From assembly GCA_009746045.1 (NCBI GenBank), contig RPFO01000240.1, forward strand, positions 257,501 through 319,500: a stretch of DNA of 62,000 nt, written 5' to 3'. Positions 34,800-46,115 of the stretch are shown one piece after another. Source of the stretch: Mesostigma viride. Taxonomy: Eukaryota; Streptophyta; Mesostigmatophyceae; Mesostigmatales; Mesostigmataceae. The notes beneath the pieces are model-generated. The model was not told the origin of the DNA. It searched no databases and saw only the letters and a program-made list of their open reading frames with translations. The stretch's first letter is position 1. Every line of letters begins with the position of its first letter. The translations under genes were made by a program, and so were the position numbers.

Positions 34800-35720
34800 G
34801 CTCCCAGTGGCGAGTGTCAGTGAGCACAAGCGGCGGCACTGCTTGTTTAACTTGTGTGATGATGACTGCCCCTTAGCAGCCAAGCAGCCCAAAACCGCTG
34901 TGGAGTTCACCAACCTCACCACCCGCTTGCCTCGACCGGTTGGCCAGGCTGCGCGCACTCCTCTCCACGCCCTTCACTGCAGCCCGCGCCTCCTTCTCGT
35001 TGATGTGCACCCCAGATCCAGCCAACGACTCCTGACCCCAAGCCGCCATTGCTGACTAGTGATTGCTTGTTGCGCCCGCGCGCTCAGTGGCCTAGGGCCA
35101 GCGTAGGCCACCTCGCATGGTGTGAGCAAAGTCGGGTACCCCCGCACCTGACGTGCCCGCGCCAGCTCTGTCACATCGCCCGGCTCCATGGTAGCGTACA
35201 CGATGTCTACCTTGCCCGTAGGTGGACGCGTCAGATGCGACCACCTCAAGTGCCAAAGGTGCGCTTTGGTCAATCCTTAGCATAGGAGCCAAGGCCAGGG
35301 CACACTCTAACTCCTGCCGCACCCCGGCCCACAGCACGTCCCGGGACCGCTGCCCCCACCCTTTAAGGCTGATGAATTTGAAACATTGCTGCCAGATGGA
35401 CAGGCAGCTGCGGCTAGCTCGGCCGCATAGCCAACAGGTCGAGCAGCTGTGCCTTCCCCGGGCCACCTCCGCCTTTGGCAAGCTCACCGGGTCCGCGCGC
35501 AGTTGTTCATACTTACTCTGCTTCCCATATATTGCATCAGCACCTTCTTGCACCTGGCCGGTCGCAACTCCCCCTACGCGGCGACTGTGCCAGGTGCAGT
35601 GCTTCTTGACCCTCTGAAGGGCCTCCTCCCTCCCCTTAGAGCACGCCCTTCTAGGGTTCGGAGGGTCTGCTCCCCCCCCCCCCAGCCAATTAAGCCAACG
35701 CACTACCTTGCATTGCAGTG
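34800..35720 (-). pseudogene. RT/RNase H, minus copy, catalytic core deleted
   Basis: Reads ALQRVKKHCTWHSRR, VSLPKAEVARG and a short LLDLL block, then jumps directly to CLSIWQQCFKFISLKGWGQ and the RNase H start VVASDASTYGQG. Compared with copy 1 (25.5-26.57 kb) about 1 kb containing the polymerase DD motif is absent. RNase H continues with frame changes to about 34800. It depends on another copy for RT if ever mobile. Confidence 0.7.
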
Positions 35721-35859
35721 TGTATTCGCGGTGGTGGCGCGTGGCACGCTGTCACCGGCGTGCCGATCTCCCCCTGCCCCACGCGGTGTACGCTGGCCTA
35801 AGTGGGTGTGGCAGCGGGAAAAGGGAGCGGTCCCGCTGGGATTCTGTTTTCATTCTTGT

Positions 35860-36925
35860 TGGGCCTTGCTGAGCTTGTCCAAGAGGATCGCAGTTTGGAG
35901 AGCTGCCTTTACAGTCAGGGTGGCTGACAGTGCAGCCTCCTCCCCTAATGGCAGGAGGTGGCTGGCCACCTTCCATCCCCCCCTCCTTGCCCCTCAACCT
36001 GCAGCAAGGCCGCCACCACCCTCATTATGTAGGTATACTCCATGCCCACAAGCTCCCCGGCTGCTGAGCCCAGCTCCTTGAGAAGGGTGTCCATGGCCAA
36101 TGCAATGTTCATGACAATTTTCCTGTTCTCCATGTTCTGCCAATTTCCAGGCTTGACTGTCATAACCCACGACCGGATTCCCATCCTAGTGTCGCTGGCG
36201 TCCTCCAACACCCCCCTTAAACAGCAGGTGCCACTCCAAAATCCGATATCCCGCTCTTGGCTCGGCTCGGCAGTGCCAGGGTCCCTTTAGAGGCCTTGAA
36301 GTGGCTTCCTGCCCCCTCCATTCCTCCCAGCGCTGCCTTCAAACCTTGCATGAATTTCTCGGCTGCGACCTCCCCCTCCCCATCCTCCTCGTCCTCCTGA
36401 TTTTCGGCTTTCGGAGGTGCCCCAACGAATGTCGCCAACTTTGCCCTCCTCGTTTCCTTTCCGACAGTCCCCCCACCTGCCGAACTTTTGGCTGTGCCTT
36501 TCGGCTTGGCCATTTTTCGTTGCGCAGGTGTCGTTGGTGGCAGCGCCTCCTCCACTTTGTCCACCGCGAGATCTGCCACGCGCGCCAGCTGGCAGTTTTG
36601 CCACCAACGCTTCCTTTGGGTCAGGTGCGTCCAACACGTCGGCAATGTTGACGTGATCGGCCAGCAACTGCACGACAGACTTCAGCTGGCTCGAGCTCCA
36701 CGAGCTGGCGTCTATCATCCAGTCCTCGGCACCAAAGACCTGCACGACTGCTCCCACAGCCTCTGCGGGGCTGGCATGCACTTGGCGAGCAGAGTGCCGA
36801 GCTGCTTCTTTTTGGTGCTGAAGGCGACTGCATGGCGCATGACTGGCGGCAACAGCCCGCGGTGTGAGCGTCCCGTCCTCCCCGCGCGCTGCCTGCCTTG
36901 CTGTTGCCTTGCGCCCCTTCGGCAT
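35860..36925 (-). pseudogene. gag-like region, minus copy
   Basis: The ATG at 36925 opens MPKGRKATARQAARGEDG, giving the element's likely gag start. Then come FGAEDWMIDASSWSSSQLK, LDAPDPKEALVAKL, a frameshift into KFMQGLKAALGGMEGAGS, and IVMNIALAMDTLLKELGSAAGEL (36120-36040). The same blocks occur in copy 1 in the same order. At least two frameshifts. Role: RNA-binding structural protein of the retroelement, by position. Confidence 0.65.
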
Positions 36926-37721
36926 TGGTGCTCAGGGCCAAAAATGGCTCCGACAGTAAAGTTTTACATCCCGGCTGACTGCCGGCTGCGAAAGATCTAC
37001 ACCTGATTCATAATAGACCATTATGAACAGTGGTCGCTATATTAATCTACGCAATCCACACCATGACTAGTATGGACGATAACTAATCTAACATAATTAA
37101 CCTGGCGCAGTTGACCCTGGCCGGTTATAGCCTGCGGTGAGACAACCTCTATAGGGAAGCGTGGCTAATGCCTCCCGAGGTACATGTAGCATTTACGACA
37201 GGAATTCAGGACCATGCATTTCCTAAGCCCGCGGGCGTGACCCAGCCGGAAAGAGAAAGAGATTACATAACTCAATTCATTTAATTCATTCCGGGGGTGC
37301 CAATGGTGAACGTTCCCACACACTATTAACCTTGGCGACTCACGGCGTTGCCAAGCAGTGCCAAGCAGCACTGCTTGGACGCATGGTCAACCGAGATCTC
37401 TAGGGCGCTACGGTTCACACGAATTGACCGTACGACCCAAAACGACTTATACTAGGTCCACGCACATTGACATGCTGCGCACCTACAGATAAACCAAAGT
37501 ACCGAAAGTACTACAAAACCACTGAATAGCAAGTACAACGCCGTATGAACCGGCTGTACAAATAGTCCTAAATAGTCGAACACTGAGACTTCGCCTATTT
37601 CACGTTGTTGCGCCGAACTGTCCGCTAAAGGAACCTAATTAAATAGGCTTGGACGCAACATAAAGGTTTGTCAAACGAGAGGTTCGTTTCCCCTGGCTCG
37701 CTGTCGCCGCCCTTGTGAAAA

Positions 37722-37930
37722 GAAAAGAGGCCGACCATTATAGCTGTAGGTGGGGTTATTTTGTCCTTTTTGCGTGTCATCCGGCCTTGGCCCGGACGGC
37801 ATTTTTTTGCCATGCAAATGTTGCGTCTGAACAAATGACGCAAAGTGGCCTTGTCCTTGCCGGCGGCTCAGAAAGGTTGCCGCGGGTAATTTGGGTCACA
37901 TATTGTGTGAGAGAAAGAATCTAGACATCA
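37722..37930 (-). repeat. Split direct repeat A1
   Basis: Same orientation and words as 33330-33540, ending in GTGAGAGAAAGAATCTAGA. It marks the 5' end of the minus-strand retroelement. Confidence 0.8.
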
Positions 37931-38949
37931 TCTAGAAATCATAGCACACAACGATCTACGACTACCAAGGAATCCCCTACGGGTTCTACATGTCGGAGGT
38001 GCCCAGCCGTGCAGCTACCGCCGCCAGCTGCACCCGGCCCATGCGTGGGTGGCAGAGAGTCGCAGCCGCGGGCCATCCTCCTGGGTCATCGCCAGTTAAT
38101 GCAGGGCTGACCCACCCCGGACCAGACGTGGTCTGGAGGAGAGGAGTCACACTGTCAGCCCAAGCATATCAGCGGCCCCTGCAGCCATCCTGCGAAATCA
38201 ATGGCCTTTGGTCCTATGTACATGGGCCCCACAGCGATTTTATGCAGACGTTCTGCAGCGCACTCCCAGGGACACTTGGGGGCTCCAGAATATTTCCAGG
38301 GTACTCTTACTTTACACCTACTGTAGGCGCACTTCCAGGGACACCTGGGGGCCAGGTGGCCTTCAAGCACCAGCCAATACTTATTTTACCTAGATCAGTT
38401 ATTTGAATATCCTTCTGGCAGTCCCGGTTAGCCGGGTAAGGTGGGGAGAGTTTGGGGTTCTCATTCATGCCTGACTACCCTCACCTGTTTGTTGTAATAG
38501 CCTTAGGGAGAACAAGGACATTGAGCTTGGTCATGGCTATTGGTGCACGGTGTGTGTCAATCAAGAATCTCCCCCGTCTAAGCCTGACAAGCCCAGCACC
38601 TAAAGTGTTGGGTAAAGTTCGGGTAGTCTGTTTTTCAGCCAGAAGTAAGTTTCTGTTGTGTAGAGCTCACAATTTCCTACAACTTTGCCATTGGAAGTTT
38701 TTCCATACGGGCTCTAGATAAAAAGTTATGAGTATTTTCATAGTACTATAAATAAAAATATATAATTTCATCAGAGTGAAGGCACCCAAAATAAACAAAC
38801 CCAACGCCAAAGAGATACCACGACATAATAACTACAGGTGGCATGGGACACTCGATCCACACCGCGGAATGAAGTAAAACCTGTACCTGAATGAAGTAAA
38901 ACTGCGGAATGAAGTAAAACCCTGTGAGCCTAATAACCGTGCTGCGCAC
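37931..38949. other. No assignable gene (intron 3)
   Basis: Contains two diverged copies of GCRCTYCCAGGGACAC (38260-38345) about 63 bases apart. No exon or terminal repeat recognised. Confidence 0.5.
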
Positions 38950-39180
38950 GCCGCAAAGTCAGCCCGCATGCGGCGTTGAATCATGTATATGTCAGTTTGC
39001 CTCCTACGGCATTGTGGGGCCCCACCGGGTCATCCCCTTTGTCCTTGAGGAGTTCGGGGCCATGGGCCCAAAGACAGCGGAGTTTTTCCACGAGTGTTGC
39101 CAGCACCGTGAAGACCGCCTCAACCTCGAGGGTCAGACCGCCCCGTGGTCTGCCCGCACGTGGTCGGTGAGGCCCACTTC
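38950..39180 (+). pseudogene. Retrotransposon RT C-terminal fragment (tentative)
   Basis: A short frame with VIPFVLEEFGAMGPKTAEFF. The pattern PxVxExFGxxGPxAxxxL is common near the C-terminus of LINE-type polyproteins in algae and oomycetes. No RT core is adjacent. Assignment rests on this single motif. Confidence 0.4.
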
Positions 39181-39320
39181 GAATGTTCCAATTTTTGTGA
39201 CAAAAAACCCCAAATTTCAACGAGCGTCAATGTGCAAAGTGATCAGTCGTGCAAAATCGTGCAAAATTGTGCAAATTTTCTGAAATCGTGCGAATTGTGT
39301 GAAATTTGCTTAAATTCGCC
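39165..39320. repeat. Degenerate (GTGCAAAATC)n repeat with GGCCCACTTCGAATGTTCCA end
   Basis: The run 39232-39310 repeats GTGCAAAAT/GTGCGAAT words. It is preceded at 39173 by AGGCCCACTTCGAATGTTCC. The same two parts occur at 45900-46115 in opposite orientation, so they form a large inverted pair about 7 kb apart. Confidence 0.65.
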
Positions 39321-39339
39321 CAAAATGGACAAAAACTAG

Positions 39340-40260
39340 TGTTAAGATCACTAAGCTCCCAAGAAGACCAGCATTTGATTGAATAAAAAAAGTGAAGCCC
39401 TGCCACAAATGCAGCAGTGAACAGTGGTTCTGAATCCGCACGCGGAAGCAAGAAGCCTCCCGGGTGGGAGGGAGGGGAAAGAAACAATTGCGGATCATTG
39501 CCAGCCTAGCTTGCTCAAGGCATGGTGCGCCGACACACAAGCTGACATCATCCTAAATTAAGTAACACCGGCATGCGTCACACGCCGGCCTGAACATGCA
39601 GTGCTGAAACGCCACTACAAACAACGTGGCCACGCACCCCCAGGCTAGTGCGTTAACCGTACAGGTAGTTGTACAAAGTTCCCAAGACTGACAAACATAA
39701 AATTTGCCCATCGACGCCTTGGGCCGGTCCGAATACACTAAACAATAATTAATCCCGACTCACTAACGAAACCAAATCAGTCAATGATTCGTTAAGCAAC
39801 CAGCCGACCCTACAGGTCCCCTGCTAATCTCAACCAGTGCAACCAAATGCAAATCTTTGCAAGCAATTCGTATAAAACCTAAGGACCATCCACATGCAGG
39901 CCAAGGCATAGCGGCCCTATCTTTCCCGCATGCGTTAATTAAACTATATTCAGAGAAAACCGATAAATTCATGTGAAAGATGTCGACGGTGTAAAATTTT
40001 GATGTGCACAACGTGTGTGAATTCATGCGAAATTTTGTCAAGCGTCACTCTACATACAAAGTGACCTTTATGACACTTGAGCTCCCAAGAAAGCCAGCAT
40101 TTGATTCAAAACAATGAGTAGAGCCCCTGCCAAAGGCAGGTTTAAGTAGTCATCTCGTCTCCCTCGCATGCAGGAGCAAGAGCCCCCCATTCCACCCCAG
40201 TCCCTGGCGCCATTGCCCTCCTCCCCGGCACTGTCGCCGTTCAGCAAACAAAACTTGATA
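39340..40260 (-). mobile_element. Two terminal fragments of a related tyrosine-recombinase element
   Basis: AGCTCCCAAGAAGACCAGC at 39350 and AGCTCCCAAGAAAGCCAGC at 40079 begin similar stretches. The second continues with CAAAACAATGAGTAGAGC and a CAAAGGCAGG word, resembling repeat B1 of the PAT-like element (AAAACAATGAGTGGAGC). Likely the repeats of a second, diverged family; no coding part seen. Confidence 0.4.
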
Positions 40261-41600
40261 GGATCACTGTTGCCCCAATAACAGTGAACAAAGAAAAGGA
40301 GAAGAACCCCCTCCCTCTTCCAAGCAGCCTCGAGGGTAGCCGCTTCCATAAAAAGACCACAAAGTGCCCAGGGCGTGTCGCAACATCTCCTTTGAACATG
40401 GCGACTCAGCCCGCACAAGGCTATAGTGAGTCACCCCCGAAGGTGCCCGACAATAAAAGCTTAGCGAATCCACGGAGCTGCCTTAGCAAAAATAAAAATC
40501 AGATGAAAAACCTAGAAATTTTGCATTCCGACGCCACCAAAGTTTGAACCGCTACCTGCCGCGGGTGCTGAGCATGGAGAAACGACAAGGCCAGGGACTG
40601 CCACTGCCAGCCGAGACGCCTTTCCTATACTCGGTTCCTTTTTTGGGAATTTTGCAAATTTATTTTCTTCCGAAACGCAAGGAATTAGCCGGCCGCACGT
40701 CACCCTTAGAACTATCCCTCGCTGGCCCAATGATAACAAAATAGGGCCGCGCACCAAGCCGAAGGCTGCGCCATGCAGCGCCCTAGGCTGTGAGCCGCTG
40801 ACTGACTACCAGCGCAGTCTCATGGAATCCAAATCCACTGGTCAACCTTCGCATAATTTCCACATTAGCTGCGGACTTCTTAGTCGACATGACTGGCTCC
40901 GCTGCTGGAATTACCAGCAGCCGGGGCGGGTAACGCAGCCCACATTCTGTGACCACCGAGACGCTGCCCAGCAAGGTGCCAACCAGAACCACTTGGCACA
41001 CTGGTAACGCAGAATTTCCGTTCCGTTCAAACCGCCCCTACCTGCCGTGAAGCCGCAGAGCCGGCAACTTCATAGCAGGCAAGGACGGGGGTCTTTGCCT
41101 AATTTTCTTTAGCCCCTCTGCCATAGCACCGGGGCCGCTCGTACTGCTTCAGTGAGCACATTCAAAGAAACGATTACGGGTCACAACCCGCTGACCATGC
41201 TTATCAAGCCTACCGTCAAAATGGAAAATGGAAAAACCAGAAATATTCTAATGCTGACAATTTAATAATTAAGCCAGCCAGTTCATCTGTCACACGTCTG
41301 AGCTGCCAGGCCATGTGTACTCTTCGAATGCAACCCTGAACACACTACCCAACCAAGCAGCACACCAATCAATTGGTGAGTGCTGGTTACATCAGATTTT
41401 ATTACAGCTTTTTGACGCAACTTCCGTCAGCATTCCACGCATGGCCGGCCGTTCAAACAAACGGCGCCTGACTTACAAAAGGCAAAGCTAGTTGCCAGTA
41501 GGATTCCCCGGTAAACAACAAGCCGTCCCCGTTCGTCTAATAAGCCTTTCTGCATGTACAGCCACAAGGTTGTGGCGGCTCTTTCTTTCCCGCATTATGT
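40261..41600. other. No assignable gene (intron 3)
   Basis: Only short frames. No splice-compatible exon or terminal repeat was recognised. Confidence 0.5.
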
Positions 41601-42950
41601 TTAAGAGGTGTTGCGCTGGATTAGGACAAATTGCGGAAGGCATCAGAAGTGTCCTAAATGAAATGTTGAAAAACATGTTTTTTTTAACCAGGGGCATTGG
41701 CAAATAAGGTTTGGAATGGTTTTCACCGTGTAACTGTATCGGCAGGGGCAATTTACCGTAAAAATACCGTGTTTCAGTACCAAACGCTATAAACGTTGTC
41801 ACCACTCGGTGATGACACAATATTCCCAAGGTATTATACAACATGATTCGGTATTCCCCAGGTATTATACAATAAGAATGGATCCACGGTGTGCCATTGT
41901 GTGGTCGAACACCATCTCATACGTGTGGTGTTGTCAATTCCGTGGCAGCGACCCTTAACGGCATCAATGTGCGACGTTACCTGCGGGGCTTGGAACCCAG
42001 GCATCTCTGAACAATTTTTTACTAGATAATAAACATGCACCTGCAAGAAGTTGGGCAGGCCAGTGAATACCAGCTATGGCTGCATAGACAGTATGAGAAG
42101 AAGCAGCTTACGGAATGTGGCTGAATGGAAAAGGAGCGACCTCGAATGGAAAAGGAGCGACCTCGATCCGACCAGTCGTTAAGAAGTTATGACGACAGCA
42201 ATGTCGGCAGGCCACATGTCATCAAGTTAGTCGTTTCCTATAGAACCTTCTAGAAGATATATTGCGACAGCCATGCTGAGTCAGAGAGTCTAGAGCCTTC
42301 TATATTGCGTCAATACCTGCTGAGTCAGATTGCGCTTTGCGCTATCAATCATGATATTTCTATGCAATATAAAGGCGCGATGGCCTCTGGGCCACAGCCA
42401 TCTTTACTACATAACGCAAACACTCACCTGTTTCACCTCAACGCAAGAGGCACTTTCCAAAAGTGCGCTGAGCATGCACCGGCCCCCCAACAAGGCCCGA
42501 TTCCTCGAAACAAGCGGCTGGAGCACAGAAGCGCCATCACCGGAACCAGCTACAAAAAATTGCCCGCTATGAAGCCTCAGCCTTGCAACCCCACGTTTCT
42601 TCATCCAATACCCATTCCAGCGTCGAATATTAAGTGGAAAGCATGCAATGTTAGCCGCCACGTATTGCTGGCTTAGCTGCACCATGAATCGGCCGCGGAT
42701 GCCACCTATTTCCCCCTTGCGGGGGCGTGGAAATGGCAAAGGCATAGAGTTACTATCCCGCAGCCCTACCGCGAGGGAGATTTTTTAAAAAACTCAATGA
42801 ATTATGCTAAAAATTAGCTCGATCATTGATTAGTAACTCGTTGATTCCCCGACAATAATTTGGCCAGCCATAGCTCGGTAGGATGTCTGGCAATTACTGC
42901 GGTCGTGCTGCGTGCATAGCACCTCGGGCAGCCTTGTGTGGAATCGCCTG

Positions 42951-43385
42951 GCCATACCTTGAGTGGAATCGCCTGGCAGCGCATTCCAACCGTAGAGACT
43001 TGTTTCGAGTACCGGCGGGTGAAACTCTGGTGCTAGATACTCTGGGCCATACCTTGTGTGGAATCGCCTGGCATCGCATTCTAACCGTAGATACTTGTTT
43101 CGAGTACCGGCGAGTGAAACTCCGGTGCCAGATACTCTGGGCCATACCTTGTGTGGAATCGCCTTGGCATCGCATTCTAACCTAGATACTTGTTCCGAGT
43201 ACCGGCGAGTGAAACTCCGGTGCCAGATACTGGGGGCATACCTTGTGTGGAATCGCCTTGGCATCGCATTATAACCGTAGATACTTGTTTCGAGTACCGG
43301 CGAGTGAAACTCCGGTGCCAGATACGCGGGGCCATACCTTGTTTTGGAATCGCCTGGCATCCCCTTCCAAGATACGCCAGGTCAC
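42951..43385. repeat. 95-bp tandem repeat, about 4.5 units
   Basis: Units begin GCCATACCTTG at 42951, 43046, 43141, about 43236 and 43331. Each contains GAATCGCCTGG and GAGTACCGGCGAGTGAAACTC with small changes. It lies inside the Kolobok-like element. Confidence 0.85.
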
Positions 43386-43466
43386 GCTTGAATTTTTGCC
43401 AGCGACCTCCGGGATTGTTGGCAGCGCAATGCTGAGTTAACTGACGATGGCGGATGACTATGTCGG

Positions 43467-43815
43467 ATGTTAGTGGCTGGATGCATGAAAAATGTCGGGA
43501 GTTTCAACATAATGATAGGGGTTGACGATATAATATATGTTATGCAGGAGATTCCTGTCGACAGTGGGCATTGGAAAAAAAAGGATGATGCCAAGAAAGA
43601 GGACCTTTTGGGCGGTGCTAACCAACCGTGCCTCAAAAATTGCGGCAAGCAGGTGCATGGTTTCTGCACCGGAATGTTTCAAGAGCCGGATGCGGAAGAG
43701 GGAACGCGGGATGGACTTGCCCGGAGTGTGGCGGGCCAGGGCGCCGTTCAGAACCAAACGATGATACCATGGCGGTAGATAACAAGCCCAGCGGCCCGGA
43801 CCTGCCAACCGACAA
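43467..43815 (+). pseudogene. PHD/RING-like zinc-finger ORF in Kolobok-like element
   Basis: One frame gives KKEDLLGGANQPC then CGKQVHGFCTGMF. The next frame supplies GWTCPECGG (about 43705-43735), so the Cys/His series C-x3-C-GK-x-VH-x-FC...C-x2-C is split by a frameshift or a small intron. The layout CGK-x-MH/VH-x-FC matches the ORF at 58723-59046. This kind of finger binds zinc and often reads proteins or nucleic acid; its role in the element is unknown. Confidence 0.5.
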
Positions 43816-44174
43816 TCAAAGTTCTACCTTATACTATGGCCATAATGTGTGAAGCTAGCGTTTTCACGTTTGTTGCTTTCTGACAACAATACTGTGTGAA
43901 GTCATTATGTGTCCTGACATGACTTATTGCCCATGATGACTTAGAACTGTGGGAGAATCTCTCATGCATTATATGGACCATGCCACATAGAGCCGGAATC
44001 ACGTCCATGTTCGTTTCACGGTTGGACAAGTTTGAGATTGAGAAAATTAATGTCCCCTACATTAGAATCAATGTTAGCCACACATAAGGAGACCAAATCA
44101 ACTTATTTTCTTGAGTCGGCATCAAAAGTGTCCTAAATTTTGCAATTTGTCCTAATCCAGTGCAAGACCTCTAA

Positions 44175-45872
44175 CCCCTAAATGGGCAGAAATACTGCCG
44201 ATGCATCGGCTGTAACTTCACAATTTTGCAAACCAGATGCCATCCAACCCACCCATATCCAATGGCTGTCCTTGGGGGCCAAGCATGTCCATGAGTTGCC
44301 CTTCGGGTTGGTATATCACAACCTTACATATATGCAGGGTAGGCCATGTATAACTGCCGTCAAAGTCAGGGGGGTCAAGACGAGCGTTTTCATTTTTGGT
44401 AGAATGTGCATTTTGAATAATGTTGTAAGAGCTAGGCACCTACCACTTCAGGGATGATAAAAAATTAGTTGCTGAACAGTTTGAGCCATTGGGGTCATCA
44501 TTTGGGTGGGTATACCACTAGTTACACCCAGTACAGCCCATAGGGGTACCGTTGGTAAAAAGCAACCAAGGGGGTAGGAGTGGGCATACTACCTACTAAT
44601 ACCTACTAATATGGCCCCAACCATGCCACACAATACATTTCCCTTCCACAATGATGGGGAAACATAACTGCATCATCACACTGCCCTTACATGGCACCTA
44701 TGTGCAGGTGCCACCTTGTCCATGCACGTAGGTAACGTGGTACGGATACCCTACGCAAGGCATGCATTCTAGGAGGCAGCCACCAACAAACTAGTGATTT
44801 TAAGCCTATTTCAGCTTGCCCTAGCAAGGATAAACTAGGCCTAAGCTGCTATAGCTTGCCAGGTGATGACCAGCACACCTGGTGGCACATGCTGACAATG
44901 GGAAGCTTCTACTCACCGGTTACATGCTTGATGATGCCACAGAGACCAGCCAACTGCCTCACACTCATGCAATATGTGTGTGGGAAATGTATAACAAACA
45001 TAGATGGAGGTATTCAAACCCATACAGCCTCTAAAACTTATCACCATCACCCTGTGGCAGGTCAACTGACTGATGGAAGCATCTAAGAAGGGTGTTTTAG
45101 AAAGGGGCCAGGCCAGGGTCAAGAAAGAGCATGAATAATGCAAAAAGAATGTGCTACACAAGCTAGAACGTATATATAAACGTCAAACATCGATAGGAAA
45201 ACTATGCTTAAGCTTTACCAGGCATGGATGGCGTTACCTTGGCCCAGGCGGTGGCCGCAAAATGGCGCATTTCGGCACACCAAAGTTGTGCAGCATGGTC
45301 GCTGGATTCGGCGATTTCTGGCCACCCTTGCACGTTTACGACTACCATGTATCATAAAAAGTACAAAGAAACCAATATATCCTTTGAAATACGCCGGAAA
45401 GGTATTGCTGTCAACGTTTCTATCGTCCGGCCTGATCGCAGTTTATTTCAGCAAGAACGCTGCCGACACCTATCAAATGGCATTCCCGCGAACCAAAAAT
45501 TGGCCTGTATCATCTTTAGGACGTATAAAATCAATTTCCTGAGTTTGGTCAGAAAATTCGAACGAAAACGTAAATGCCATGCGTGGGCGCAAGCCGCCAT
45601 GGCCAGGTCGTCGTTTTCCGGAATGCACGTTGTACGTGGAAAAGTACCCTGACCCCTTGTACTTTGACCGGCCAGAACACCTCTATAACTTTGTCAGAAG
45701 TATGCAAACCCTAGTACCATGCTGTGAGGAAAATTATAAACTTTCGATCCTCTCAGCTAAACTTTTCCTAATTCTCAATAGTTTTCGCTGCATTTGGTCC
45801 CCCGAGAAGGGGCCGACGTGTCGGCTGTAACTCAGTTTTAGGCGGAAAATCGGCAGCCAGACCATTTAGGGG
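44175..45872. mobile_element. piggyBac-like non-autonomous element, copy A
   Basis: Ends are CCCCTAAATGG and its inverse CCATTTAGGGG, with TTAA at the right (45873-45876) and CTAA (one base changed or lost) at the left. Near-identical to copy B at 49402-51100. CCC-starting termini plus TTAA targets fit piggyBac. The left junction coincides with the TTAA of the Kolobok-like element. No transposase found; internal frames are short on both strands. Confidence 0.75.
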
Positions 45873-45894
45873 TTAATAGACTATTTTTATAGAA

Positions 45895-46115
45895 ATCCGG
45901 TTGTTTGAAATCCATGCGAAATCGTGCGAAATTGTGCAAAACTGTGCGAAATACATAGTGCGAAACTGTGCAAAATCGTGTCAAAATGTGTGAAAATCGT
46001 GCGAAAATCACGCGAGCTCGAGCGAAGTTGTTTGGGCCCTCTTCGAAAATAGCCAAAAAGTGTCATGTGCACACTTGGCTTGGACGCTGGAACATTCGAA
46101 GTGGGCCCCGCCATA
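45895..46115. repeat. Degenerate (GTGCGAAATC)n repeat, inverted partner of 39.2 kb
   Basis: 45910-46015 repeats GTGCGAAAT/GTGCAAAAT words; it ends at about 46110 in TGGAACATTCGAAGTGGGCC, the inverse of the word at 39173. Together they look like the two ends of one element family or an inverted duplication. Confidence 0.65.

Larger units (their letters stand above)
33166..37930 (-). mobile_element. PAT/kangaroo-like retrotransposon, minus copy with full split direct repeats
   Basis: In element orientation (right to left): A1 at 37930-37722, gag 36925-35860, RT/RNase H 35720-34800, tyrosine recombinase 34693-33920, B1 33908-33779, spacer, A2 33540-33330, B2 33300-33166. A1/A2 and B1/B2 are direct repeats, the split-direct-repeat layout known for PAT, kangaroo and Ngaro elements. 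The RT catalytic core is deleted near 35410-35450. The element lies in intron 3 of the CUB/HRGP gene, antisense to it. Confidence 0.8.
41605..44171. mobile_element. TTAA-flanked TIR element, Kolobok-like (2.57 kb)
   Basis: The left end GAGGTGTTGCGCTGGATTAG is inverted at the right (44171-44142), continuing GACAAATTGC on both sides, about 30 bp with few mismatches. The left flank is TTAA (41601-41604); the right flank was TTAA but now holds the piggyBac-like insertion. TTAA duplication with G-starting ends suggests Kolobok. It carries a 95-bp tandem array and a PHD/RING-like ORF; no transposase was identified. Confidence 0.6.

Noticed and set aside
42951-43385. Possible CRISPR-like array
   Set aside because: The whole 95-bp unit is repeated without unique spacers, in a eukaryotic transposon.
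44856-45652. Open frames of 76-142 codons inside the piggyBac-like elements
   Set aside because: Overlapping frames on both strands without DDD or C-terminal Cys-rich transposase motifs; kept in both copies simply because the copies are recent.
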